This document shows, piece after piece, positions 53,877 through 63,947 of a stretch of DNA of 64,000 bases. The position numbers and the translations under genes are program-made. The DNA is from Dyella flava (lineage in GTDB: Bacteria > Pseudomonadota > Gammaproteobacteria > Xanthomonadales > Rhodanobacteraceae): NCBI RefSeq assembly GCF_016904955.1, contig NZ_JADIKE010000034.1, positions 272,279-336,278 of the forward strand. Direction: 5' to 3'. Below the pieces are notes generated by a model, which was not told the origin of the DNA, ran no database searches, and worked only from the letters and a program-made list of their open reading frames with translations. Each line of letters starts with the position of its first letter. Position 1 is the first letter of the stretch.

Positions 53877-56732
53877 ATGAAACAAAAGACCATGCTGGCC
53901 ACCGCTATCGCGGCGGCACTCATGCTGCATACCTGGGCCGTTTCCGCGCAAGACACCGCCCCGGCCCAAAGTGATCAGGCTGACGCAACAAAAGCCAAGA
54001 GTCTGGAAACCGTCACCGTGACCGGCTCACACATCCGCAGTGTGGATGTGGAAACGTCTCAACCGGTCTACACCATGGACCGCCAGGCGATCAAAGCCAC
54101 CGGGCTGACCAATGTCAGCGACATCCTGGCCCGCATGCCATCGGTGGGCACCCCGGATATCACCCCGCAGGACACGCTTGCTTCCGGCCCCGATGTGGGT
54201 GGCACCTACGTCAATCTTCGCTACCTTGGTTCACAGCGCACGCTGGTGCTGGTGAACGGTCGCCGCTGGAGCACCAGCCTCAGCGGCATGACGGATCTGT
54301 CGACCATTCCGGTATCGATGATCGAGCGCATTGATGTACTGAAAGATGGCGCCTCGTCGGTGTATGGCGCGGATGCCATCGGCGGCGTGGTCAACATCAT
54401 TACCCGCGATCACTATGACGGTGGCGAGGCCAACGTCTACTTCGGGGAGAATGGCGGCGGCGATGGCCAGCAGAAAAACGCGGACTTCACCTGGGGCCAT
54501 ACCACGCTGAAGAATGCCTTTATCGTCAGCGCGGCTTATCAGGAGCTGTCGCCGGTATGGGACAACCGGCGCGACCTCACTCGCTATGCCGACGGTCCGC
54601 GTCATCCTGACGATGGCTGGGGACTGGGCCCGTGGGGACGTGTGCTGGATCCGGACAACGGCAACACGTATGTGATCAATCATGGCGCCACCGATACCGC
54701 CAATTTTGCCAATTACCATCCGTACGATTCGTCCAGCCTCGCGGACAAGTACCGCACTTCGAAGGACATGACCTTCCGCGCAGGCAGCAAGCTGAAGAAC
54801 CTTTACGTACAGGATCGCTATAAGCTGACCGACAACATCTCCCTGCACGGTTCGGCGACATACAGCACGCGTGATAGCTCGAATCAGCTCGCGGGCTATC
54901 CGTTCTCCACGGACGCCACCGGCCTGACCATCGATCCAGACAACGCATACAACCCGTTCCCCGGCAATGCCACCACGTTCTGGCGCCGCACCGTTGAGAT
55001 GCCGCGCATCACCCGGTCCAACTCGCGCCTGGCACATATCGACGTGGGTGCGGAAGGCTACTTCACCTTCCTCGATCACGACTGGAACTGGGACACCGGC
55101 TATACGTTCTCGCAGACGCACATCCGTCAGATCACCACCGGCAACATTTACTTGCCGAACGCCGAAAAGGCGTTGGGCCCGACCACGATCCTCAACGGCC
55201 AGGTGGTTTGCGCCGATGCTGCTGACCGTGCGGCAGGCTGCGTGCCCTGGAACATCCTGGCCGGTCCGGGTGCAACACCGCAGTCCGTCTGGAACTACGT
55301 GAACTCGGTCAGCACCGCGCGCCAGTTCGCCCAGACCGACGATTTCACTGCGAACGTCGGCGGCGGCCTCTTTGACCTGCCGGCAGGTACGGTCAACATT
55401 GCAGGCGGCATCGAGCATCGCCGCGAAAAAGGTTCCTATCACCCGGATCCGAATGACTCGGCCGGTTTGACCACCAACCTCGCCAGCGCGCCCACCAACG
55501 GCCGTTACGACGTCAACGAAGCGTATCTCGAGCTGGATGTACCGGTATTGCGTGATCTGCCTGGCGTGCAGGAATTCGGCATCAACATCGCCAGCCGCTA
55601 CTCGCACTACAGCGACTTCGGCAGCACGGTGAACAACAAGTACAGCGTACGGTGGCGTCCGATCAATGACCTGCTGGTTCGCGCCACGTATGCCGAAGGT
55701 TTTCGCGCTCCGACCATTGACGACTTGTACGGAGGCACCGGCCAGAGCTTTGAAACCTTTCTGGATCCGTGCGACTCCGCTTTCGGCGCGGCGGCCACCA
55801 ATGCGACGGTGGCGGCTCGCTGTGCAGCGGCTGGTGTGCCGACCAACTACCGACAGAAGGACCAGGCAGGTAATCCGATCACCAGCAACGCGGGTGGCCA
55901 GTCGCCGACTGCTTTCCTATCCGGATCCAATCCGCAGCTGAAACCGGAAACCTCGGTGACCCGTACGTTTGGCCTGGTGTACAGCCCGCATTACGTGGAA
56001 GGCCTGGATTTCACGCTGGACTACTACGACATCCGCCTGACCAATGCGATCGCGGCGGTGGACGCCAGCGACATCCTCAACTTCTGCTACGTGCAAAACG
56101 TCTCGGACTTCTGCAATCGCTTCACCCGTAATGGCGCCGGCGTGATCACCAGCCTCAACGAGAGCCTGGCCAACCTTGGCTCGATTGATACGCAGGGTTA
56201 CGACGTTGGCATTCACTACCGCTTGCCAGAAACGCCATTCGGGACCTTCCGCGTGGCTTCGGACAGCACCTACCTCGTCAAATACGACACCACCAGCGGC
56301 CCTGGCCAAGTGACCAATACGCTGGCCGGCTTCATGGATAACGAGGAAGGCCTGTATCGCGTGCGCTCAAACCTGCAGCTGGATTGGGACTACAAGCAAT
56401 TCGGCGCAAGCTGGACGATACGCTACTACTCCGGCCTGAAAGACAGCTGCTGGAGCGTCAGCCCTGCCGTGGAGTGCAGCAATCCGAGCTACACCAACCC
56501 GTGGATCGGCAGCTTCGGCATTGCACAGAAGGGATCGGTGGCATTCAACGATTTGCAACTGCGCTACACGGCACCTTGGAAGGGCACCTTCACGTTCGGC
56601 GTGAACAACATCTTCAACAAGCAGGGACCGCTGTACTACAACGTGACATTGGCGGGCGCGGGCAGTCCGCCCTACAACCCGGCGTTCGATTACGACCGTT
56701 ACTTCTACGTGTCGTACAACCAGAAGTTCTGA
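53877..56732 (+). CDS. TonB-dependent outer-membrane receptor
   Basis: 951 residues. Signal peptide to about residue 25 (VSA-QD). The TonB box is near ETVTVTGSHI, the plug domain carries LVLVNGRRW and IERIDVLKDGASSVYGADAIGGVVNIIT, and a 22-strand barrel fills the rest, ending YVSYNQKF with terminal Phe. EGFRAPTIDDLYGG is a typical barrel motif. The transported compound is unknown; the style is of large receptors for carbohydrates or peptides abundant in Xanthomonadales. GGAGGG lies before the ATG at 53877; an ORF start at 53730 is not used. Confidence 0.92.
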   Translation: MKQKTMLATAIAAALMLHTWAVSAQDTAPAQSDQADATKAKSLETVTVTGSHIRSVDVETSQPVYTMDRQAIKATGLTNVSDILARMPSVGTPDITPQDTLASGPDVGGTYVNLRYLGSQRTLVLVNGRRWSTSLSGMTDLSTIPVSMIERIDVLKDGASSVYGADAIGGVVNIITRDHYDGGEANVYFGENGGGDGQQKNADFTWGHTTLKNAFIVSAAYQELSPVWDNRRDLTRYADGPRHPDDGWGLGPWGRVLDPDNGNTYVINHGATDTANFANYHPYDSSSLADKYRTSKDMTFRAGSKLKNLYVQDRYKLTDNISLHGSATYSTRDSSNQLAGYPFSTDATGLTIDPDNAYNPFPGNATTFWRRTVEMPRITRSNSRLAHIDVGAEGYFTFLDHDWNWDTGYTFSQTHIRQITTGNIYLPNAEKALGPTTILNGQVVCADAADRAAGCVPWNILAGPGATPQSVWNYVNSVSTARQFAQTDDFTANVGGGLFDLPAGTVNIAGGIEHRREKGSYHPDPNDSAGLTTNLASAPTNGRYDVNEAYLELDVPVLRDLPGVQEFGINIASRYSHYSDFGSTVNNKYSVRWRPINDLLVRATYAEGFRAPTIDDLYGGTGQSFETFLDPCDSAFGAAATNATVAARCAAAGVPTNYRQKDQAGNPITSNAGGQSPTAFLSGSNPQLKPETSVTRTFGLVYSPHYVEGLDFTLDYYDIRLTNAIAAVDASDILNFCYVQNVSDFCNRFTRNGAGVITSLNESLANLGSIDTQGYDVGIHYRLPETPFGTFRVASDSTYLVKYDTTSGPGQVTNTLAGFMDNEEGLYRVRSNLQLDWDYKQFGASWTIRYYSGLKDSCWSVSPAVECSNPSYTNPWIGSFGIAQKGSVAFNDLQLRYTAPWKGTFTFGVNNIFNKQGPLYYNVTLAGAGSPPYNPAFDYDRYFYVSYNQKF

Positions 56733-56744
56733 TCTGCACTACAA

Positions 56745-56773
56745 ACTCCCTCCCCGATTGCTGGGGAGGGAGT
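56745..56773. terminator. Hairpin between convergent genes
   Basis: ACTCCCTCCCC (56745-56755) and GGGGAGGGAGT (56763-56773) make an 11-base-pair stem with a seven-base loop. It lies between the TonB receptor and glyS. No T-run exists on either strand, so it may be a REP-like element or a weak terminator. Confidence 0.5.
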
Positions 56774-56806
56774 CGTATCGGCGAGTCCAGGGACGCTGTC
56801 GGAGAC

Positions 56807-58954
56807 TTACAAGCGCGCGATATCAGCGATGGCCGTGAATTGCGCTTTAAGACGTCCCAGCAAGGCGAGTCGATTGGCGCGCACGGCCGGATTATCGGCA
56901 TTCACCAGCACATTATCGAAGAACGCATCGACCGGCGCCTGCAATTGGGAAAGACGTGCGAGCACCGCGGTGTAATCGCGACGTTGCAGTGCTCCCATGT
57001 TGTCGGCCTGTGCAGCTTCAAGTGCCTGTGCGAGCGCACGCTCCGCATCCGCCTCGAAGTGCGCGGGGTCAACATGATTGCCGATGCTTTGCGCCCCGTG
57101 TTCTTCCTGCTGCTTCCGCAAGATATTGGCAACGCGCTTGTTCGCGCCCGCCAAACTTGCAGCCTCCGGGCGGCGCCCGAATTCAACCACCGCACGCAGG
57201 CGATGATCGAAGTCCACCAGGCTGATGGGTGCCACGGCCAGCACGGCTTCGTACTGCTCGGTGGTGAACCTTTGTTCGGCGTAGTAACCGCGCAGACGCT
57301 CCAGCACAAATTCGCTCAGTTCGTTGACCAGCGCGGTACGCCGCTGGCCGGCGTCGAAGGCAGGTGCCTTACCGTCTTTGCCCGGCTTGATGCCGGCAGC
57401 GAGTGCGGCTTCCGGCAACAGCTCCAGCGCCTCGACAAAAAGGGCCTTGTGATCGAGATCCAATCCGCCTTCGATCAAGGTACGGGCAAGGCCCAAGGCT
57501 GCGCGGCGCAGTGCAAACGGATCCTTGTTACCGCTGGGCTTCAAGCCCACCGCAAAAATGCCGGCAAGCGTATCGACACGCTCGGCCACCGCAAGCACCT
57601 GCCCCACCTTGCCGGCAGCGATCGTATCGCCCGCAAAACGCGGCTGATAAACGCTGTCCAGCGCATTGGCCACTTCCGCGGGTTCATGCTCATGCTGCGC
57701 GTAGTAACGCCCCATCACGCCTTGCAGTTCCGGGAACTCACCCACCATGCGCGTAAGCAGATCGCATTTGGCCAGGCTGGCGGCGCGCGTCGCCTGACCG
57801 GCATCAACACCAACACGATTGGCGGTGATGCGAGCCAACTCAGCCACGCGTACGCTCTTATCCCAGAGGCTGCCAAGCGCCTGCTGATAGGTGACGTTCT
57901 TCAGGGCTTCTTGATAGCTTGCCAACGGCGTTTTCAGGTCTTCATCCCAGAAGAATTTCGCATCGGCGAAACGCGGACGAATCACGCGTTCATAGCCTTT
58001 GCGAATTTCGCCAGGCTGTTTGCTCTCGATGTTGGCGACACCGATGAAGTGTTCGGTCAATGCACCGTGGGCATCGAACACCGGCACGAATTTCTGGTTG
58101 GCTTCCATCGTGGTCACCAACGCTTCGGGAGGCACGCTCAAGAATTCGCGTTCGAAGGCGCAAGCGATCGCCACCGGCCATTCCGTGAGATTGGCGATTT
58201 CGTCCAGCAGCGCGTCATCCAGGCGTGGCGTACCGCCGGTCTGCTTGGCGGCGCGAGCGACTTCATCGCGAACACGCTGGCGACGCTCGGCCGGATCAGC
58301 CAGCACCTTGGCCATGCGCATCGCGTCCAGCCAGCTATCGGCATCTGCCACGTGCACCGGTTGCGGGTGCATGAAACGGTGACCGCGTGATTGTCGGCCG
58401 CTACGCAAGCCCATCACTTCGCCATCGACAATATTCGAGCCATGCAGGATCACCAGCCAGTGCACCGGACGCACAAAGGCGTAATCGTGATCAGCCCAGC
58501 GCATGGGCTTGGGAATCGGCAGTCCCTTCAGTGCTTCGTCGACAATCTCCGGCAACAGCGCGGCAACCGCCTGCCCCGGCTTGACGGTGCGAAACACGAA
58601 CCACGCGCCTTTGTCGGTTTCCAGTTTTTCCAGCTGTTCCACACTGACGCCGCACGATTGCGCAAAGCCAAGCAACGCCTTGCCTGGATTGCCATCGGCG
58701 TCCATCGCTGCATTGACAGCAGGACCGCGACGCTCAAGCGATTGCTCCGGCTGCGCAACGGCCACCTCAGGGATATAGACGGCCAAACGGCGCGGTGTAA
58801 CGTACAGCTTCGCCTGTTCCAGCGACGCACCCACGCCACGCTTGCTCAATCCGTCACAGATGCCGCGCAGGAAGGCCGCACCGAGCTCATCGAGCGCCTT
58901 CGGCGGCAGCTCTTCCGTACCCAGCTCGATGAGCAATGACTTGGCGGCGCTCAT
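56807..58954 (-). CDS. glyS: Glycyl-tRNA synthetase, beta subunit
   Basis: 715 residues. [15 protein letters not shown] at the N-terminus, [24 protein letters not shown] and [13 protein letters not shown] are diagnostic of GlyS, and an anticodon-binding helical domain ends the protein. The alpha2-beta2 enzyme charges glycine. The ATG at 58954 overlaps the glyQ stop by ATGA. A start at 59197 is in another context and is rejected. Confidence 0.97.
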   Translation of the reverse strand: MSAAKSLLIELGTEELPPKALDELGAAFLRGICDGLSKRGVGASLEQAKLYVTPRRLAVYIPEVAVAQPEQSLERRGPAVNAAMDADGNPGKALLGFAQSCGVSVEQLEKLETDKGAWFVFRTVKPGQAVAALLPEIVDEALKGLPIPKPMRWADHDYAFVRPVHWLVILHGSNIVDGEVMGLRSGRQSRGHRFMHPQPVHVADADSWLDAMRMAKVLADPAERRQRVRDEVARAAKQTGGTPRLDDALLDEIANLTEWPVAIACAFEREFLSVPPEALVTTMEANQKFVPVFDAHGALTEHFIGVANIESKQPGEIRKGYERVIRPRFADAKFFWDEDLKTPLASYQEALKNVTYQQALGSLWDKSVRVAELARITANRVGVDAGQATRAASLAKCDLLTRMVGEFPELQGVMGRYYAQHEHEPAEVANALDSVYQPRFAGDTIAAGKVGQVLAVAERVDTLAGIFAVGLKPSGNKDPFALRRAALGLARTLIEGGLDLDHKALFVEALELLPEAALAAGIKPGKDGKAPAFDAGQRRTALVNELSEFVLERLRGYYAEQRFTTEQYEAVLAVAPISLVDFDHRLRAVVEFGRRPEAASLAGANKRVANILRKQQEEHGAQSIGNHVDPAHFEADAERALAQALEAAQADNMGALQRRDYTAVLARLSQLQAPVDAFFDNVLVNADNPAVRANRLALLGRLKAQFTAIADIARL

Positions 58955-59862
58955 GCAGCCTGCTCCTTCTTCTGACTCTTGAGGCCCGGGAAGCCGAGCT
59001 TTTCGCGCTGTGCAACGTATGCCTCGGCCACGCTGCGCGACAGCGTGCGCACGCGCAGGATATAGCGCTGGCGCTCGGTGACGCTGATGGCACGTCGCGC
59101 ATCGAGCAAATTGAAAGTGTGGCTGGCTTTCATCACCTGCTCGTACGCGGGTAGCGGCAGGCCCGCAGCGATCAGCTTGTTCGCCTCGTTTTCGCACACA
59201 TCAAACCAGCGCAGTAGTTCGGTGACGTTGGCGTGCTCGAAGTTGTAGGTGCTTTGTTCGACTTCGTTCTGGTGAAACACATCACCGTAGGTCACCTTGC
59301 CATGCGGACTTTCGGTCCAGACCAGGTCGTAAACATTGTCCACGTTCTGCAGATACATCGTCAGACGTTCCAGGCCGTAGGTGATCTCGCCGGTGACCGG
59401 CTTGCACTCCAGGCCACCCGCCTGCTGGAAATAGGTGAACTGGGTGACTTCCATGCCATTGAGCCAAACCTCCCAACCCAGGCCCCAGGCGCCCAGGGTG
59501 GGCGATTCCCAGTTGTCTTCCACGAATCGCAGGTCATGCACCTGTGGATCCAGGCCCAGTTCCTTCAGCGAGCCGATGTATAGCTCGAGGATGTTGTCCG
59601 GGTTGGGCTTCATGACCACCTGGTATTGGTAGTAATGCTGCAGACGGTTGGGGTTTTCGCCGTAGCGGCCATCGGTAGGCCGCCGCGAGGGCTGCACGTA
59701 GGCCGCCGCCCATGGCTCTGGCCCCAACGCACGCAGGAACGTAGCGGGGTGGAAGGTACCGGCGCCTACCTCGGTGTCGAGGGGCTGCAGCAGCACGCAA
59801 CCCTGCTTCGCCCAGTAGCGGTTGAGGGTCTGGATCACATCCTGAAAGGTAGGTGCGGACAT
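58951..59862 (-). CDS. glyQ: Glycyl-tRNA synthetase, alpha subunit
   Basis: 303 residues. [51 protein letters not shown] is unmistakable GlyQ, the class II catalytic core. It forms the active site for glycine activation. It starts at the ATG at 59862 and overlaps glyS. About 98 bases separate it from the divergent ATPase gene. Confidence 0.97.
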   Translation of the reverse strand: MSAPTFQDVIQTLNRYWAKQGCVLLQPLDTEVGAGTFHPATFLRALGPEPWAAAYVQPSRRPTDGRYGENPNRLQHYYQYQVVMKPNPDNILELYIGSLKELGLDPQVHDLRFVEDNWESPTLGAWGLGWEVWLNGMEVTQFTYFQQAGGLECKPVTGEITYGLERLTMYLQNVDNVYDLVWTESPHGKVTYGDVFHQNEVEQSTYNFEHANVTELLRWFDVCENEANKLIAAGLPLPAYEQVMKASHTFNLLDARRAISVTERQRYILRVRTLSRSVAEAYVAQREKLGFPGLKSQKKEQAA

Positions 59863-59960
59863 TGCTTTCCTAACCTAAGTGTAAAGCGGGTTAGTATAGC
59901 CGCAGCGCATCATTTCGCCGTTTTCCCGGGCGATCGGTGCTCATTCGGGGATCCTTGCAG

Positions 59961-61787
59961 ATGGCAGCCACTCAACAAATCGCCTCCTTGCTCGGCCGTC
60001 GCGGCCGCCTGGCTTTGGATGATGTGCTTGCCGCCCTGGTGGTCGATGGCTATCTGTCCGCCGATGATGCCAAACAGCTGCGCATGGGCAACCGCGCCGG
60101 GCGTACCACGATCGAGCTGAACCCGCTGGTGGTCATCGCCAATGCCAAGCTCGTCAATCAACGTGACCCGGGACGACCGCTCAGCCTGGAAGGGTTGACC
60201 GAGTGGCTGGCCGGTCAGGCTGGTTTGCCCTATCTGAAAATCGACCCGATGAAGATCAACGTGGCGGCGGTCACCCAGGTGGTCAGCCACGCTTATGCCC
60301 AGCGCCATCGCATTCTGCCGGTCGCTGCGGCGACTGGAGAAGTGACGTTCGCCACGGCCGAACCGTTCGACAACATCTGGTCCAAGGATCTGGCCCAGAT
60401 GCTGCGCCGCGATGTGCATCGTGTGGTATCCAGCCCGATCGATATCAATCGGTACCTGCAAGAGTTCTACGGCGTCCAGCGCTCGATCCAGCTTGCCAAA
60501 GACGCCAAGAACCAGGGCGGCTACGACACCAGTACGCTGCTCAACTTCGAGCAATTGCTGGAGCTGGGCAAGGCTGGCGAAGTCGGCGCGGACGACCGCC
60601 ATGTGGTGCATATCGTCGATTGGCTGCTGCAATACGCTTTCGAGCAGCGTGCCTCCGATATCCATCTGGAACCCCGTCGCGAAGCCGGCCTGATGCGTTT
60701 CCGCATTGACGGCGTCATGCATAAGGTGTTCGAACTGCCGCCACCAGTAATGACGGCCGTGACCTCGCGCATCAAGATTCTTTCGCGCATGGACGTGGCG
60801 GAAAAGCGTCGCCCGCAGGATGGCCGCATCAAGACGCGCGCCACGTCCGGGCGCGAAGTGGAACTGCGCATTTCCAGCATGCCGACGGCGTTCGGCGAAA
60901 AGCTGGTGATGCGTATTTTCGATCCGGACATCGTCGCGAAGGACTTTTCGCAGCTTGGTTTTTCATCAACAGAAGATGCCTTGTGGCGCGGCCTGGTGGA
61001 ACGTCCACACGGCATTGTGTTGGTGACGGGCCCCACCGGCTCAGGTAAAACCACCACGCTTTATTCAACGCTCAAGCACCTGGCCACGCCTGACATCAAC
61101 GTCTGCACGGTTGAAGATCCGATCGAAATGGTCTCGCCGGAGTTCAACCAGATGCAGGTGCAGCCGTCGATCGATCTGGATTTCGCAGCGGGCGTGCGTA
61201 CGCTGCTGCGCCAGGATCCGGACATCATCATGGTCGGCGAAATTCGCGATCTGGAAACCGCGCAAATGGCGGTGCAGGCATCGCTGACCGGCCACCTCGT
61301 GCTTTCCACCCTGCATACCAACGATGCACCGAGCGCGGTGACGCGCCTGCTCGATCTGGGTGTGCCGCATTATCTCATTCAATCGACGGTAACCGGCATC
61401 GTTGCACAGCGTCTCGTACGTACGCTGTGTCCGCATTGCAAGCTGGAAACCCTGCAGGATCCGCATGAATGGACCGTGTTGACTCACGGCTGGTCGATTC
61501 CTGTACCCGAGCGCGTTTTCAGACCAGTTGGCTGCCTGGAATGCCGTAATACCGGCTTCCTCGGACGCACCGGCATCTATGAAATGATGCAGCTCAGCCC
61601 GCGCTTGCGCAGCTTGATCGGCGCGCAACTCGATCTGATCCGCTTCGGTCAGGCTGCGTTGGCGGAAGGTATGCGTCCATTGCGTATTTCCGCGGCCGAT
61701 CAGGTCGCGCGAGGATTGACCACGGTGCAGGAAGTACTGACCGTACTACCGCCGGTCGAACACGTTGAAGATTCTCCGCCTGAGTGA
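59961..61787 (+). CDS. GspE/PilB-family secretion ATPase, orphan
   Basis: 608 residues. An N-terminal MshEN-like domain (about 60-160) precedes the motor. Walker A GPTGSGKT is at 357-364, an Asp box EDPIEM follows, Walker B is DPDIIMVGEIRD, and the zinc-binding CPHC and CLECRNTG lie near 495-530. Such hexamers power type II secretion or type IV pilus extension. No other secretion genes are adjacent, so its partner is not known. The ATG at 59961 follows GGGGA; 59937 is an alternative. Confidence 0.9.
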   Translation: MAATQQIASLLGRRGRLALDDVLAALVVDGYLSADDAKQLRMGNRAGRTTIELNPLVVIANAKLVNQRDPGRPLSLEGLTEWLAGQAGLPYLKIDPMKINVAAVTQVVSHAYAQRHRILPVAAATGEVTFATAEPFDNIWSKDLAQMLRRDVHRVVSSPIDINRYLQEFYGVQRSIQLAKDAKNQGGYDTSTLLNFEQLLELGKAGEVGADDRHVVHIVDWLLQYAFEQRASDIHLEPRREAGLMRFRIDGVMHKVFELPPPVMTAVTSRIKILSRMDVAEKRRPQDGRIKTRATSGREVELRISSMPTAFGEKLVMRIFDPDIVAKDFSQLGFSSTEDALWRGLVERPHGIVLVTGPTGSGKTTTLYSTLKHLATPDINVCTVEDPIEMVSPEFNQMQVQPSIDLDFAAGVRTLLRQDPDIIMVGEIRDLETAQMAVQASLTGHLVLSTLHTNDAPSAVTRLLDLGVPHYLIQSTVTGIVAQRLVRTLCPHCKLETLQDPHEWTVLTHGWSIPVPERVFRPVGCLECRNTGFLGRTGIYEMMQLSPRLRSLIGAQLDLIRFGQAALAEGMRPLRISAADQVARGLTTVQEVLTVLPPVEHVEDSPPE

Positions 61788-61812
61788 TCTAACCCGAATT
61801 GCCCGTCGCTCC

Positions 61813-62541
61813 ATGAAACCCATTTTGATCATCCGTACCGGTCAAGCTCCCGATAACATCCGTGCTCGCTACGGCGATTTTCCGCACTGGTTTCGATTGT
61901 CCGCACAGTTGGAGCCGCAGCACATACAGGTGATCAATGTGGCCGCAGGTGAAACCCTGCCACCGCCGCAGGAAGTTGCCGGCGCGCTGATCACCGGCTC
62001 GGCGGCGATGGTGACCGATCGCGCCCCATGGAGCGAAAACACCGCGGGATGGATTCGCAATGCGATGGACTCGGACCTGCCGCTGCTCGGTGTCTGCTAT
62101 GGCCACCAACTCATGTCGCATGCACTCGGGGGACGCGTCGATTACCTGCCTGGTGGTCGCGAGATCGGAACAATACCGATCGACCTGCTGCCTGAGGCTG
62201 CGCAAGATCCTTTGACCGCTCAATTGCAGCCGATATTCCGGGCACATGCCACACATGAGCAGAGTGTCCTGGAAGTGCCCAAGGGCGTTACCGTATTGGC
62301 GCGCTCAGAACATGACCCGCACCATCTGATTCGCTACGGCCGTAACGCAGTCAGCGTGCAATTCCATCCGGAATTCAACGCCGACATCATGCGCGCATAT
62401 ATTCAGCGCAAGCACCATGACATGCGGCGTGAGGGCTTCGATCCGCATCACACTTATCAGCAAGTCGCCGCGACACCCATTGCACGCCGCTTGTTGAAAA
62501 TGTTTTCACGCCACCACGGACTGAGTCGAGGGGCGCGATAG
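61813..62541 (+). CDS. Class I glutamine amidotransferase-like protein
   Basis: 242 residues. The nucleophile elbow GVCYGHQL (Cys near 96) and the late QFHPEFN (His-Pro-Glu) complete the Cys-His-Glu triad. It is a free-standing glutaminase domain of the GuaA-like type that does not carry the synthetase part. Similar proteins hydrolyse gamma-glutamyl compounds or serve unknown amide transfers. The ATG at 61813 fits the family start MKPILIIRTG. It lies 25 bases after the ATPase gene. Confidence 0.85.
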   Translation: MKPILIIRTGQAPDNIRARYGDFPHWFRLSAQLEPQHIQVINVAAGETLPPPQEVAGALITGSAAMVTDRAPWSENTAGWIRNAMDSDLPLLGVCYGHQLMSHALGGRVDYLPGGREIGTIPIDLLPEAAQDPLTAQLQPIFRAHATHEQSVLEVPKGVTVLARSEHDPHHLIRYGRNAVSVQFHPEFNADIMRAYIQRKHHDMRREGFDPHHTYQQVAATPIARRLLKMFSRHHGLSRGAR

Positions 62542-62548
62542 CCGATCG

Positions 62549-62872
62549 TCAGCGGTTGCGTGGTGGCATGGGAAACGGCGTGACCTTCTGCCCGTCTGAC
62601 GCATCGTGAATCGCCAGCGCACCTTTGCGCTCCACTTCCTCGATACGCACGACGGATTGCATGGGCAGATGCAGCACGCGCGTGTCCTTGAATTCTTCGC
62701 GCAGGCGCTCCTCGGTAGGGTCGACCACCAAGCCCTCGCCGCTCGGCTCAAACACCAGATCACCGACCTCGGTAAACCCCCATAGCCCGCTTGAGGCGAC
62801 GTGATGGGCGTAAAGCTCGTAGCACTTGCCCAGGTGCAAGAAGGTGACTTTGTAGAGTTTCTTGTTACGCAT
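62549..62872 (-). CDS. DUF1820 family protein
   Basis: 107 residues. YKVTFLHLGKCYELYAHHVASSGLWGFTEVGDLVF matches DUF1820, small soluble proteins common in gammaproteobacteria. EERLREEFKDTRVLHLPMQSVVRIEEVE is the second conserved part. Function not known. The ATG is at 62872. It lies 9 bases downstream of the rhomboid gene's stop in the same leftward direction, so the two are probably co-transcribed. Confidence 0.88.
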   Translation of the reverse strand: MRNKKLYKVTFLHLGKCYELYAHHVASSGLWGFTEVGDLVFEPSGEGLVVDPTEERLREEFKDTRVLHLPMQSVVRIEEVERKGALAIHDASDGQKVTPFPMPPRNR

Positions 62873-62881
62873 GGCACCATT

Positions 62882-63565
62882 TTACCGGCGCATGCGGCGC
62901 ATGATTGCACCGCGCGACATCAGGGCAAATATGGCCCCGAACAGGAAGCCGGCGACGTGGGTCCACCAAGCATAGCCACCGTAGCTCGGACCGACATAAC
63001 TGAACAACAGTTGTAGCAAGGCCCAGATGCCGATCAGCAAAAACGCCGGCACTCGCACGAATTCCAGATAGAAGCCCAGCGGCAAGACCAGCCCCAGGCG
63101 TGCCCGCGGAAAGAGCGATACGTAGGCGCCAAGCACCGCCGATACGGCTCCACTGCAACCAATGATCGGCCTCACTACGCCGGCCAGTGATATGGCTCCG
63201 GCCAGATTGGCCACCACGCCGCCGAGCAGGAACAGCACCAGGAAGCGAACGGATCCAAGCGTGCGCTCTGCCGGAACACCAAAAATCATGAGGAAGAGCA
63301 AATTGCTCAGCAGATGCAACCAGGCAACATGGATAAACAAGGCCGTGAAAAGCCGTAACAGCGCCGGATCGCTCAGCTGCTGCCAGAGCGGCTGATGCGC
63401 ATCGAAGATATTGGCGGGGACAGTCCCCCACTCCAGCAGGAAGGTAATGCGCCGCGGGGCCGGCATCAGTGCCAGCACGACAAAGGTCACCACACAGATG
63501 AAAACCAACAGCATCGCGGCCCAATGCAGACGGGGATGACGTCGGGTTTCAACATTAACGAACAC
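62882..63565 (-). CDS. Rhomboid-family intramembrane serine protease
   Basis: 227 residues with about six membrane helices. The catalytic Ser is S138 in GCSGAVSAVLG (GxSG motif) and His is H203 in THVAGFLFG. HVAWLHLLSN (79-88) is the conserved loop after helix 2. It cuts membrane proteins within the bilayer; substrates are unknown. The start is a GTG at 63565, supported by GAGGAGA six bases upstream; an ATG at 63555 is out of frame. It leads the two-gene run with DUF1820. Confidence 0.9.
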   Translation of the reverse strand: MFVNVETRRHPRLHWAAMLLVFICVVTFVVLALMPAPRRITFLLEWGTVPANIFDAHQPLWQQLSDPALLRLFTALFIHVAWLHLLSNLLFLMIFGVPAERTLGSVRFLVLFLLGGVVANLAGAISLAGVVRPIIGCSGAVSAVLGAYVSLFPRARLGLVLPLGFYLEFVRVPAFLLIGIWALLQLLFSYVGPSYGGYAWWTHVAGFLFGAIFALMSRGAIMRRMRR

Positions 63566-63906
63566 GGCGCTTCTCCTCGGCGAATGCGCTGGTCAAGCCG
63601 ACCCGAAACGCATCATGGGTGATAAGCGAGCCTCGACTCCGTTCGTGCAGCGTCCTTACAGGCTGGCTGCTGCCGTACATCCTATCGCCGGCGCGGCCAG
63701 CTAACCTGACTGCATTCGTAAAATGCGGGCTGCAACACTTTTTACTGTTATGCGTGGTTACTCGCAGCTATCGGTAGATAGCCACCAGCTATTCGTGCGC
63801 AGAAAAACTTATCTTGCGCCAAGGAGCAAAAGGCGACCGGCTGCCTTGGCGGATAAGACTAAGGCGCGGCCTTGGCCGCCGAAGGAGATGCGAGTCGGGG
63901 TAAAGC
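63566..63906. other. 341-base non-coding gap
   Basis: It holds no convincing gene; a 66-codon plus-strand ORF (63723-63923) ends inside the rRNA terminator and lacks a ribosome site. The rhomboid promoter must lie on the minus strand here. No tRNA fold was seen. Confidence 0.5.
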
Positions 63907-63936
63907 AAAACGCCTTCCGGTGAGGGAAGGCGTTTT
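63907..63936 (-). terminator. Terminator of the rRNA operon
   Basis: AAAACGCCTTCC (63907-63918) and GGAAGGCGTTTT (63925-63936) form a 12-base-pair stem with a six-base loop. Read leftward it ends in TTTT, which fits termination 12 bases after the 5S gene. Confidence 0.9.
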
Positions 63937-63947
63937 AAGGATAAAGC

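Noticed and set aside
63723..63923. 66-codon plus-strand ORF near the right end
   Set aside because: It ends inside the rRNA terminator hairpin and has no ribosome site or family likeness.
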